From Nitrogeniibacter mangrovi (GTDB taxonomy: Bacteria > Pseudomonadota > Gammaproteobacteria > Burkholderiales > Rhodocyclaceae), in NCBI RefSeq assembly GCF_010983895.1, contig NZ_CP048836.1:1922001-1986000 (forward strand): a DNA stretch of 64,000 nt, read 5' to 3'. Of the stretch, positions 8,962 to 17,553 are shown piece by piece. The notes below the pieces were generated by a model. The model saw only the letters and a list, made by a program, of their open reading frames with translations, searched no databases and had not been told where the DNA came from. Both the position numbers and the translations under genes were made by a program. The first letter of the stretch is position 1. Each line of letters starts with the position of its first letter.

Positions 8962-10943
8962 GCACGCTGACCGATGTCTTCGCGCCCGACGGGGCTCTTG
9001 CCGACGCCGTGCCGGGATTTGCGCCGCGCGCGCAGCAGCAGGAGATGGCGGAACGGATCGAGGCGACGATCAAGGCCAACGGCGTGCTGATCGCCGAGGC
9101 GGGCACGGGCACCGGCAAGACCTTCGCCTATCTCGTCCCCGCGCTGATGTCGGGCGGCAAGGTGTTGATCTCGACCGGAACCAAGACGCTCCAGGACCAG
9201 CTCTACCGGCGCGATCTGCCCACCGTCCGCGCCGCGCTCAAGCTGCCGCTCAGCACCGCGCTGCTCAAGGGGCGCGCCAACTACGTGTGCCACTATCATC
9301 TGGCGCGCAACGCCAGCGAAGGGCGCTTCCGCTCTCCGCAGGAGGTGGCGCATCTGCGCAAGATCGTGCGCTTCGCCGAGATCACCGGCACCGGCGACAA
9401 GGCCGAATGCCACGACGTGCCCGAAGACAGCCCGGCCTGGATCGCGGCCACCTCCACCCGCGACAACTGCCTCGGCCAGGACTGTCCCAACGTGAAGGAG
9501 TGCTTCATCCTGCGGGCGCGCCGTGCGGCGATGGACGCCGACGTGGTGGTGGTCAATCACCATCTGTTCTTCGCCGACGTGGTGCTGCGCGACGAGGGCA
9601 TGGGCGAGCTGCTGCCGGCATGCAACACCGTCATCTTCGACGAGGCCCATCAGCTGCCCGAGACCGCCACCCTGTTCTTCGGCGAATCGGTCTCCAGCGC
9701 CCAGGTGATCGAGCTGGCGCGGGACACGCGCACCGAGACCCTGGCGGGCGCCGCCGACTGCCGCGACCTGATCGAAGCGACCCGCAAACTGGAGAAGGCG
9801 GCCCGCGACTGGCGCCTGAGCGTGAATGGCGAAAACCTGCGCATCGGCATGGACCAGCTCGATCGGCATCCACAATTCACCCAGGCGCTCGATGGCCTGC
9901 ATGCCGAGCTGGAGCGCTTCGGCAAGCTCCTCGGCACCCAGGCCGAGCGTTCGGAAGGGCTCGCCAACTGCCTGCGGCGGCTCGACGAGCTGTTCGTTCG
10001 CCTGCAGCGCTGGCGCCACCCGGAAGAGGCGCAGGTGGTGCGCTGGGTGGAGGTGTTCACCCAGTCCATCCTGATCCACAGCACGCCGCTGCAGGTCGGC
10101 GCCCTGTTCGTGCGCCAGATGGAAGGGCATCCACGGGCGTGGATCTTCACTTCCGCCACCCTGGCGGTCGGGGCGGACTTCAGCCATTACATGCGTGAGC
10201 TCGGCCTCAACCTGCTCGAGACGGCGCCGGATTGCGCGGTCTGGGGCAGCCCCTTCGATTATGAAGCGCGCTCGCTGCTGTACGCACCCACCCCGATGCC
10301 GGATCCGAACGATCCCGGCTATCCCGACGCCGTGGCCGACGTGGCCTTCCCGCTGATCGAGGCGGCGCAGGGGCGCACCTTCGTGCTGTGCACCTCGCTG
10401 CGCGCCATGCGCCTCATCCACGAGCGCCTGGCCGACAAGCTCGAACGCGCCGGATTGGCGCTGCCCCTGCTGGTGCAGGGCGAAGCCTCGCGCAGCACCC
10501 TGCTGGCGCAGTTCCGCGCGCTGGGCAATGCGGTGCTGGTGGCCAGCCAGAGCTTCTGGGAGGGCGTGGACGTGCCCGGTGACGCGCTCTCGGTGGTGGT
10601 CATCGACAAGCTGCCCTTCGCGCCCCCCGACGATCCGGTGCTCGCGGCGCGCATCGAGCATCTGCGCAAGATCGGCGTCAATCCGTTCATGACCTACCAG
10701 CTGCCGCGCACGGTCATCAACATGAAGCAGGGCGCCGGTCGCCTGATCCGCACCGAACGGGACAAGGGCGTGCTCGTGGTGTGTGATCCGCGCATGGTGG
10801 ACAGGCCCTACGGCCGCCGCGTCTGGCGCAGCCTGCCGCCCATGGCGCGCACCCGGATCGAGCAGGAGGCGGTTGCCTTCCTGCACACCTTGCCGCCGGT
10901 GAAGCGGGCCACGGACGAAGAACCGGCGCCGGCCGATCCGTGA
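8958..10943 (+). CDS. ATP-dependent DNA helicase, DinG/YoaA family (XPD-like, Fe-S)
   Basis: Superfamily 2 helicase of the XPD/DinG group, 661 residues, closer in size to YoaA than to DinG. Walker A is AEAGTGTGKT (46-55), the DEAH box is at 228-231 (FDEAHQLPE), and C-terminal motifs include QSFWEGVDVPGD and QGAGRLIRTERD. Four cysteines, Cys111, Cys171, Cys176 and Cys182, are spaced as in the 4Fe-4S domain of this family. It probably unwinds DNA during replication-fork or repair problems. The ATG overlaps the previous stop by 4 bases. Confidence 0.92.
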   Translation: MSTLTDVFAPDGALADAVPGFAPRAQQQEMAERIEATIKANGVLIAEAGTGTGKTFAYLVPALMSGGKVLISTGTKTLQDQLYRRDLPTVRAALKLPLSTALLKGRANYVCHYHLARNASEGRFRSPQEVAHLRKIVRFAEITGTGDKAECHDVPEDSPAWIAATSTRDNCLGQDCPNVKECFILRARRAAMDADVVVVNHHLFFADVVLRDEGMGELLPACNTVIFDEAHQLPETATLFFGESVSSAQVIELARDTRTETLAGAADCRDLIEATRKLEKAARDWRLSVNGENLRIGMDQLDRHPQFTQALDGLHAELERFGKLLGTQAERSEGLANCLRRLDELFVRLQRWRHPEEAQVVRWVEVFTQSILIHSTPLQVGALFVRQMEGHPRAWIFTSATLAVGADFSHYMRELGLNLLETAPDCAVWGSPFDYEARSLLYAPTPMPDPNDPGYPDAVADVAFPLIEAAQGRTFVLCTSLRAMRLIHERLADKLERAGLALPLLVQGEASRSTLLAQFRALGNAVLVASQSFWEGVDVPGDALSVVVIDKLPFAPPDDPVLAARIEHLRKIGVNPFMTYQLPRTVINMKQGAGRLIRTERDKGVLVVCDPRMVDRPYGRRVWRSLPPMARTRIEQEAVAFLHTLPPVKRATDEEPAPADP

Positions 10944-11006
10944 ACACGGACCTCGAGGCGGCGATACACTGTCGAATTCGGAACATGAATACAGACAGGA
11001 GGGCGC

Positions 11007-12173
11007 ATGAAGCTCATTGACGCCGTCGTCGAACAACACCCCCACCTGACCGCCGTGCGGCGGGACATCCATGCCCACCCGGAAGTGGCGTTCCAGGAAC
11101 ACCGGACTGCGGAACTGGTCGCCAAACGCCTCGAGGCGTTTGGCATCGAAACCCATCGCGGCATCGGCCGCACCGGCGTGGTGGGCGTGATCCGCAACGG
11201 CCACTCGGCGCGCAGCATCGGCTTGCGCGCCGACATGGACGCGCTGCCGATCCAGGAGCGCAACAGCTTCGCCCATCACTCCCGTCACGAAGGGCGCATG
11301 CACGCCTGCGGCCACGACGGCCACACCACGATGCTGCTCGGGGCCGCGGAGCACCTGGCGAAGCATCGGGACTTCGACGGCACCGTGGTGTTCATCTTCC
11401 AGCCGGCCGAAGAGGGCGATGGCGGCGGGCGCGAGATGATCGAGGACGGTCTGCTCGATCGCTTCCCCATCGACCGGGTGTTCGGCATGCACAACTGGCC
11501 GGGCCTGCCCGCCGGCACCTTCGCCGTGCATCGCGGGCCGGTCATGGCCTCGGCGGACCGCTTCGACATCGACATCACCGGCCACGGCGCCCATGCAGCC
11601 ATGCCACACTTAGGGGTGGACCCGGTGCCGGCGGCGGCGGCCATGATCCAGGCCCTGCAGACGGTGGTCAGCCGCAGCATCGATCCGCTCGACGCCGCCG
11701 TGGTGTCGGTGACGCGCATGCAGGCGGGCGAAGCCTACAACGTGATTCCCGACCGGGCCCGCCTGACCGGCACCGTGCGTGCCTTCAGCCGCGAGGTGCA
11801 GGCCCGCATCGAGACCACCATGCAGCGGGTCTGCCAGGGTATCGGTGCCGCGCACGGGGTGAACGTGCACTTCCAGTTCCGGCGCGGATATCCGGCCACC
11901 ATCAACAGCGCCGACGAGGCGGATCGGTGTGCCGAGGTGGCGCGCGAGGTGGTGGGCGGCGAGGCGGTACTCACCGACCAGAAACCGAGCATGGGCGCCG
12001 AGGATTTCGCCTATTTCCTCCAGGAGCGGCCGGGGGCCTACGTGTGGATCGGCAACGGACCGGGTGAGGGCGGCTGCATGCTGCACAACCCGCACTACGA
12101 TTTCAACGATGCGGTGATCCCCGTCGGGGTGACCTACTGGGTGCGTCTGGTCGAGCGTCTGCTGGCCGTCTGA
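11007..12173 (+). CDS. M20 family amidohydrolase (hippurate hydrolase-like)
   Basis: Metal-dependent amidase of the M20D group, 388 residues. Metal-ligand and catalytic motifs are present: HACGHDGHTTM with Cys101 and His103, FQPAEEGDGGG with Glu135/Glu136, His162 in FGMHNWPG, and the C-terminal MGAEDFAYFL and LHNPHYDFND. The substrate cannot be read from sequence; relatives cleave N-acyl amino acids, hippurate or indole-acetyl amino acids. It has an excellent CAGGAGGG ribosome site. It is separated by 63 bases from the helicase, so it may have its own promoter. Confidence 0.92.
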   Translation: MKLIDAVVEQHPHLTAVRRDIHAHPEVAFQEHRTAELVAKRLEAFGIETHRGIGRTGVVGVIRNGHSARSIGLRADMDALPIQERNSFAHHSRHEGRMHACGHDGHTTMLLGAAEHLAKHRDFDGTVVFIFQPAEEGDGGGREMIEDGLLDRFPIDRVFGMHNWPGLPAGTFAVHRGPVMASADRFDIDITGHGAHAAMPHLGVDPVPAAAAMIQALQTVVSRSIDPLDAAVVSVTRMQAGEAYNVIPDRARLTGTVRAFSREVQARIETTMQRVCQGIGAAHGVNVHFQFRRGYPATINSADEADRCAEVAREVVGGEAVLTDQKPSMGAEDFAYFLQERPGAYVWIGNGPGEGGCMLHNPHYDFNDAVIPVGVTYWVRLVERLLAV

Positions 12174-12207
12174 GGAACCTTTGCGTCGCCGCGCGACTCC
12201 ATCGGCC

Positions 12208-14694
12208 ATGATCACGCTTCGCCTTGCCCTGCGCATGCTCTGGCGCGACCTGCGCGCCGGCGAACTGCACCTGCTCGCCCTCGCGCTCATCGTCGCCGTC
12301 GCCAGTCTCGTGAGCGTCGGGCTGCTGACCGACCGTGTCTCGCGCAGCCTCGACCGGGAAGCCAATCAGCTGCTCGGCGGCGACCTGCTGTTGCGGGCCG
12401 ATACGCCCTGGCCGGACAGCGTGCGGGACGCGGCCCGCCGGGCGGGGCTGGAGACGGCCGATACGCTCACCTTTTCGAGCATGGTCAGCACCGACGAGGC
12501 ATTCCAGCTGGTGGCGGTGAAGGCGGTGTCCGAGGCCTACCCCCTGCGCGGACAGGTGCGCGTCGCGCCGGCGCGCAATGCGCCGGATGCGGTGGTCAGT
12601 CACATGCCGGCCGCTGGCGAGATCTGGCCGGACGAACGCGTGATGGCGGCGCTCGGCCTGCACGTCGGCGATACCCTCCAACTCGGCGATGCTCATCTGC
12701 GGGTGGGGGGGGTGCTGACCTTCGAATCCGACCGGGGTGCCAACTTCTTCAGCATGTTGCCGCGGGTCATGGTGAACGTCGTCGACCTGCCGGCCACCGG
12801 CCTCATTCAGACCGGCTCGCGGGTGATCTACCGGCTGCATCTGGCCGGCGAGCAGGCCCGCGTGGCGGCGTTCCGGCAACAGATCGAGCCGACGCTGACG
12901 CGCGGCCAGAAAATCGAATCCATCGACAATGCACGGCCCGAGGTCCATATCGCGCTGACCCGTGCCGAACGCTTCCTGCGCCTGGCCGCGACCCTGGCCG
13001 TGGTACTGGCGGCAGTGGCCATTGGCTTGAGCGCACGCCGCTTCATGCTGCGCCATCTCGACGGCTGCGCGGTATTGCGCTGCCTGGGCGCGCGTCAGGG
13101 GCAGCTGGTGCGCATGCATCTGGTCGAATTCGCGATTTTTGCGCTGGTGGCGTCCGCGGCCGGTATCGCCATCGCCTGGGCGCTACAGGGCACGCTCGCG
13201 GCCTCGCTGGCGCCACTGCTGGGCTCTCGGCTGCCGCCGCCCGGGGCGATACCGCTGGCGCACGGCGTGGTGGTGGCGCTGGTGCTGATGCTCGGCTTCG
13301 TACTCCCCCATCTCATCGGACTGTCGCGGGTGCCCACCCTGCGCGTCATGCGCCGCGAAATGAGCGCGGGGCGAAAGCTGGGCGCTGCCGCCTGGGCGAG
13401 CGGACTGGCAACGCTGGTGCTGATCGTGCTGTGGGTGGCAGGAGATGCGCGCCTGGGCGGCTGGGTCAGCCTGGGCTTCGTGCTCGCGCTGGCCGGTTTT
13501 GCGCTGCTCAGTGCGGCCGGGTTCCGTCTGGCTGCGTCTGGCGGACGGGCCGCCGGGGGGGGCTGGCGCCATGGTTTCCAGGCGCTGCGACGACGCCTCG
13601 GCGCCCATGTCATTCAGGCCATGGCCCTGGGCCTCGGTCTGATGGCCTTGCTGGTGCTCACCCTGGTCCGTGCCGATCTGCTCGCTGCCTGGCGCGACAC
13701 GGTGCCGGCGGACGCGCCGAATCGCTTCGTGATCAACCTGCAGCCCGACCAGCGCGCGGACTTCGAGCGCTTCTTCACCGACGCCGGGCTGCCCGCACCG
13801 ACCATGGAGCCGATGATCCGCGGGCGTCTGGTGGCCGTCGATGGGCAACCGGTGTCTCCCGAACACTACGAGGACAGCCGCGCCCGCCGGCTGGCGGAGC
13901 GCGAGTTCAACCTCTCCTACAGTGCCCGTCTGCCGGCGGGCAACACCATCGTCGCCGGCGCCTGGCATGGGGCGGCGCAAACGCCGGCGTTCTCCATCGA
14001 ACGCGGTGTGGCCGACACGCTCGGCATCCACGTGGGGGACAAGGTGACCTTCGACGTCGCCGGCCAGCGGGTGAGCGCGCCAGTGACCAGCGTCCGCGAT
14101 CTGCGCTGGGATTCCATGCGGGTGAACTTCTTCTTCGTCGCTTCGCCGGGCCTGTTGCACGGCTATCCGGCGAGCCTCATCACCAGCTTTCACCTCCCGG
14201 ACGCCCGAAGCGACTTCGGCCTCGCCTTGTCGCGGGCGTTTCCCAACGTGTCCATCATCGACGTCGGCGCGGTGCTCGCCCAGGTGGAGGGCATGATCGA
14301 CCGCCTGATCACGGTGGTCCAGCTGGTGTTCGGTTTCGCGCTCGCCGCGGGCGTCGTGGTCTTGCTGGCCGCGTTGCAGTCGACCCAGGACGAGCGCGCC
14401 CGCGAGTTTGCGGTCATGCGGGCGCTGGGCGCCCGCCGGGTGCAGTTGCATCAGACCCTGCTGGTGGAATTTCTCGCCATGGGCGGCATCGCCGGCGCCC
14501 TGGCCGGCGTCGGCGCCAGTCTGGTGGGCTGGCTGCTGGCGAGCAAGGTGTTCGAGATGGATTACGTACCGGCACTCGCACCGGTCCTGGTCGGGGCGCT
14601 GGTCGGTGGCGCCGGGGTGGTGCTTGCCGGCTGGTTGGGGGCGCGGCGCCTGTTGCGCCAGCCGCCACTGGCCCTGCTGCGCGATGCCGTCTGA
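12208..14694 (+). CDS. FtsX-like ABC transporter permease (YbbP-like)
   Basis: About 828 residues if started at ATG 12208 (MITLRLALRMLWRD); a TTG at 12181 would add nine unlikely residues. The layout matches large MacB/FtsX-type permeases such as YbbP: an N-terminal membrane helix, a periplasmic domain, a block of helices near 260-430, a second periplasmic domain, and a C-terminal FtsX domain with VFGFALAAGVVVLL and FAVMRALGARR. Such permeases transmit force rather than forming a channel. The usual ATPase partner (YbbA-like) is not next to it. The C-terminal end lies just before a possible rmuC promoter. Confidence 0.85.
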   Translation: MITLRLALRMLWRDLRAGELHLLALALIVAVASLVSVGLLTDRVSRSLDREANQLLGGDLLLRADTPWPDSVRDAARRAGLETADTLTFSSMVSTDEAFQLVAVKAVSEAYPLRGQVRVAPARNAPDAVVSHMPAAGEIWPDERVMAALGLHVGDTLQLGDAHLRVGGVLTFESDRGANFFSMLPRVMVNVVDLPATGLIQTGSRVIYRLHLAGEQARVAAFRQQIEPTLTRGQKIESIDNARPEVHIALTRAERFLRLAATLAVVLAAVAIGLSARRFMLRHLDGCAVLRCLGARQGQLVRMHLVEFAIFALVASAAGIAIAWALQGTLAASLAPLLGSRLPPPGAIPLAHGVVVALVLMLGFVLPHLIGLSRVPTLRVMRREMSAGRKLGAAAWASGLATLVLIVLWVAGDARLGGWVSLGFVLALAGFALLSAAGFRLAASGGRAAGGGWRHGFQALRRRLGAHVIQAMALGLGLMALLVLTLVRADLLAAWRDTVPADAPNRFVINLQPDQRADFERFFTDAGLPAPTMEPMIRGRLVAVDGQPVSPEHYEDSRARRLAEREFNLSYSARLPAGNTIVAGAWHGAAQTPAFSIERGVADTLGIHVGDKVTFDVAGQRVSAPVTSVRDLRWDSMRVNFFFVASPGLLHGYPASLITSFHLPDARSDFGLALSRAFPNVSIIDVGAVLAQVEGMIDRLITVVQLVFGFALAAGVVVLLAALQSTQDERAREFAVMRALGARRVQLHQTLLVEFLAMGGIAGALAGVGASLVGWLLASKVFEMDYVPALAPVLVGALVGGAGVVLAGWLGARRLLRQPPLALLRDAV

Positions 14695-14747
14695 GTGAGC
14701 CGGACCCGCTGCTATACTCGCCCGGTGTCGAACAGGCGGGTGTCGCG

Positions 14748-16160
14748 GTGACCCAATCCGAACTTCTCTATGGCCTTGCAGGTGGCCTTGTCATCCTGCT
14801 GGTGGCGGTGCTGTGGCTGATCGCCCGTCTGCGCGTTTTGCGCTCGGAACTGCCCGTGGCGGTGAACGACACCATGCGCGAACTGGTGGAGAGCCATCAT
14901 CGCGAGCTGCTCAACGATCTGCACGGTGGCCTGGCGGCGCAGAGCGAGCGTCTGGCGGCGGGAACCGAAGCGCAGGTCGGGCGCCTGCGCGAGCGCGTGG
15001 AGGCCGACATGGGCGCGACCCGGGAGGCCATGCACGGGCTCAAGCTCATTCTTCAGACCCAGCTGGGCGAGCAGCGCAGCGACACGACGCTCAAGCTCAC
15101 CGAGCTGAACAACACCTTCGAACGCACCCAGGCCAAATTGCGCAGCGAAATGATCGAGCAGACCCTGGCCCGCCTGGGCGAGCATGCGCGCAAGGACCGC
15201 GAGCTGCTCGAGACCGGCCTGCGCGGCGCCTCCGAGCAGATGGCGCGCAGCATCGAGGCGCTGACCAAGACGGTGAACGAGCGCCTGGAGAAGATCACCG
15301 GGCAGGTGCACGAGCGCCTCGACGAGGGGTTCAAGAAGACCAACGAGACCTTCGCCAACGTGATGGCGCGGCTGGCCACCATCGACGAGGCGCAGAAGAA
15401 GATCGACGGCCTGACCACCAATGTGGTGAGCCTGCAGGAACTGCTCGGCGACAAGCGGGCACGTGGCGCCTTCGGCGAGGTGCAGCTCGAAGCCCTGGTG
15501 CGCAACATCCTGCCGCCGGACGCCTACGAGTTCCAGTTCACCCTGCCCGGCAACGTGCGCGCCGACTGCGTGCTCAAGCTGCCCGAGCCGACCGGTCTGG
15601 TGGCCGTCGATTCCAAGTTCCCGCTCGAGAACTATCACCGGATGTTCGATGCGGACGTGGGCGATGCCGACCGGCGCCTGGCGACCAGCGCCTTCCGTAG
15701 CGACGTCAAACGCCACATTGACGCCATTTCCGGCAAGTACGTGATCCCCAACGTGACCTCCGACGGCGCGGTGATGTTCGTGCCGGCCGAGGCGGTGTTC
15801 GCCGAGATCCATGCCTACCATCCGGAGCTGGTGACCTACGCTCAGGAGAAGAAGGTCTGGGTGGTGTCGCCGACCACGCTCATGGCCGTGCTCAACACCG
15901 CGCGGGCGGTGCTCAAGGATGTCGAGACGCGCAAGCAGATCCATGTCATCAAGGACGCCCTGGCCAAGCTGGCCAAGGACTTCACCCGCTTCGACGACCG
16001 CATGCAGGCGCTGGCGCGCCATATCGATCAGGCCGGCAAGGATGTGAAGGACGTGCAGACCAGCTCACGCAAGATCAGCGCGCATTTCCGCAAGATCGAG
16101 GCGGCGCAGCTGGACGAGTTGCCCGAAACGGTCGACGACGTCGAGGACGAGGGCGTCTGA
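14748..16160 (+). CDS. rmuC: DNA recombination protein RmuC
   Basis: RmuC family protein, 470 residues (E. coli 475), linked in E. coli to limiting inversions at short repeats. A GTG start at 14748 gives MTQSELLYGLAGG, an N-terminal membrane anchor (about 5-28), a long coiled coil (about 35-190) and the conserved domain from about 200 with DKRARGAFGEVQLE, VDSKFPLENY and VPAEAVFAEI. The frame is open far upstream, but that part is a shadow of the preceding permease gene. A TATACT hexamer at 14713-14718 could be its -10 element, with a poor -35. Confidence 0.92.
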   Translation: MTQSELLYGLAGGLVILLVAVLWLIARLRVLRSELPVAVNDTMRELVESHHRELLNDLHGGLAAQSERLAAGTEAQVGRLRERVEADMGATREAMHGLKLILQTQLGEQRSDTTLKLTELNNTFERTQAKLRSEMIEQTLARLGEHARKDRELLETGLRGASEQMARSIEALTKTVNERLEKITGQVHERLDEGFKKTNETFANVMARLATIDEAQKKIDGLTTNVVSLQELLGDKRARGAFGEVQLEALVRNILPPDAYEFQFTLPGNVRADCVLKLPEPTGLVAVDSKFPLENYHRMFDADVGDADRRLATSAFRSDVKRHIDAISGKYVIPNVTSDGAVMFVPAEAVFAEIHAYHPELVTYAQEKKVWVVSPTTLMAVLNTARAVLKDVETRKQIHVIKDALAKLAKDFTRFDDRMQALARHIDQAGKDVKDVQTSSRKISAHFRKIEAAQLDELPETVDDVEDEGV

Positions 16161-16188
16161 GGCGCGTCGGTGGCGAGGGTGGCGGAGC

Positions 16189-17211
16189 TCAGCCGCCGAT
16201 GTAGGACATCTCGATGCGCTTGAGCGGCCGGGTGTTTTCCGAGCGGATCTCGGAATAGCGGTCGGCCCGCTGGCGCCACAGCTGCGCGATCATGCCCGCC
16301 AGTTCATCATCGCTCGCGCCATCGCGCAGCGGTGTGCGCAGATCGAAACCCGCGCTGGCGAACAGGCAGGTGAACAGCTTGCCTTCGGTGGACAGGCGGA
16401 TGCGGCTGCAGTCGCGGCAGAAGGCCTGGGTGACGGAGGAAATGACACCGATCTCGCCGGCGCCATCCACATAGCGCCAGCGCTCGGCCACCTCGCCGGT
16501 GTAGTTGGGGTCGACCGTCTCCAGCGGGAATCGCGCATGGATGCGCTCGACGACCTCGCGCGAGGGCACCACGTCGTCCATGCGCCAGCCGTTGCTGGTG
16601 CCCACGTCCATGAACTCGATGAAGCGCAGGATGTGGCCGCTGCCGCGGAAACGCTCGGCCATGGCGACGATCTGATCGTCGTTGATGCCGCGCTTGACCA
16701 CCATGTTCACCTTCACCGGCCGGAGGCCGGCGTCGCGCGCGGCGTCGATGCCGCTGATCACGTCCTCGACGCTCAGGTCCACGTCGGCGATCTTCTGGAA
16801 GGTGGCGTCGTCCAGCGCGTCGAGGCTCACGGTGACCCGATCGAGCCCGGCTTCGGCCAGCTTGGGCGCCATGCGTGGCAGCAGGACACCGTTGGTGGTC
16901 AGGGTCAGTTCAAGATCGGGGATCGACTTCAGGACCCCGATCAGCTTGTCCACATTGCGCCGGAGCAGGGGTTCGCCACCGGTGATGCGGATCTTGCGAA
17001 CCCCCAGCCGGTTGAACACCTGTGCGATCCGATGCAATTCCTCGAAGCTGAGCAACTCGGTGCGCGCGAGGAACTGGTAGTTCTTGTCGAACACCGAGCG
17101 TGGCATGCAGTAGGTGCAGCGGAAGTTGCACCGGTCGGTCACCGAAATGCGCAGATCGCGGATCGGGCGGCCCAGCGTGTCGACAAGAGGCGTTGGCGTG
17201 GAATTGGTCAT
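16189..17211 (-). CDS. moaA: GTP 3',8-cyclase (molybdenum cofactor biosynthesis MoaA)
   Basis: Radical SAM enzyme that, with MoaC, converts GTP to cyclic pyranopterin monophosphate in molybdenum-cofactor synthesis. 340 residues. The N-terminal radical SAM cluster motif is CNFRCTYC (CxxxCxxC); [10 protein letters not shown] follows; the second cluster is bound by the C-terminal [11 protein letters not shown]...CLF cysteines. It ends in the conserved functional Gly-Gly (YIGG). No other moa or moe genes are in the window. It is convergent with rmuC, whose stop is only 28 bases away, and no terminator is evident between them. Confidence 0.96.
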   Translation of the reverse strand: MTNSTPTPLVDTLGRPIRDLRISVTDRCNFRCTYCMPRSVFDKNYQFLARTELLSFEELHRIAQVFNRLGVRKIRITGGEPLLRRNVDKLIGVLKSIPDLELTLTTNGVLLPRMAPKLAEAGLDRVTVSLDALDDATFQKIADVDLSVEDVISGIDAARDAGLRPVKVNMVVKRGINDDQIVAMAERFRGSGHILRFIEFMDVGTSNGWRMDDVVPSREVVERIHARFPLETVDPNYTGEVAERWRYVDGAGEIGVISSVTQAFCRDCSRIRLSTEGKLFTCLFASAGFDLRTPLRDGASDDELAGMIAQLWRQRADRYSEIRSENTRPLKRIEMSYIGG

Positions 17212-17327
17212 TCGATCGACCCGGTATCTCGAAACTGTCGTGCTGCTCCATTTATAGCAGCAAACGGGAATCGGGCGCGCGTCGTGACACGGCGTGCCGC
17301 CTCAACTACGATGGCGTTTGGCCGATG

Positions 17328-17358
17328 AAAAAGGGGTTGTCGCATGGCGACAACCCCT
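17328..17358 (-). terminator. Intrinsic terminator of tRNA-Asn
   Basis: Read on the minus strand, a perfect 12-bp stem (17347-17358 with 17332-17343, loop CAT) ends in TTTTT (complement of 17328-17332). It lies just downstream of the tRNA-Asn gene. Confidence 0.9.
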
Positions 17359-17368
17359 CGAATTCAGT

Positions 17369-17444
17369 TGGCTCCCCGACCTGGGCTCGAACCAGGGACC
17401 TGCGGATTAACAGTCCGTCGCTCTACCGACTGAGCTATCGGGGA
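17369..17444 (-). tRNA. tRNA-Asn (GTT)
   Basis: 76 bases including an encoded CCA end. The cloverleaf is clear: acceptor TCCCCGA pairs with TCGGGGA, the T loop is GTTCGAGC, and the anticodon loop CTGTTAA gives anticodon GTT (Asn). It has its own consensus promoter and terminator and is a single-gene transcription unit. Confidence 0.97.
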
Positions 17445-17460
17445 ACTGAAAGAAGCGCGA

Positions 17461-17489
17461 ATTATAGAAACCGGTTCTTGAGGTGTCAA
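17461..17489 (-). promoter_or_regulatory. Consensus sigma-70 promoter of tRNA-Asn
   Basis: On the minus strand there is TTGACA (17484-17489), a 17-base spacer, then TATAAT (17461-17466). Both hexamers match consensus exactly at the optimal spacing. The tRNA starts 16 bases further on. Confidence 0.93.
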
Positions 17490-17553
17490 CTTTTTGTGCG
17501 AAAATGCCGATTGATTAGATTCAGGTCAATAATGCCGCGATGCGGGGTGCTGG

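Noticed and set aside
8679-11609. A 976-codon open frame on the minus strand opposite the helicase and amidohydrolase genes
   Set aside because: High GC makes long antisense frames common; the protein is His/Gln/Gly/Arg-biased with no motif, while the plus strand encodes clear families.
13431-14747. A long upstream extension of the rmuC frame
   Set aside because: It is the alternate frame of the permease gene; RmuC homology begins at GTG 14748 with its membrane anchor.
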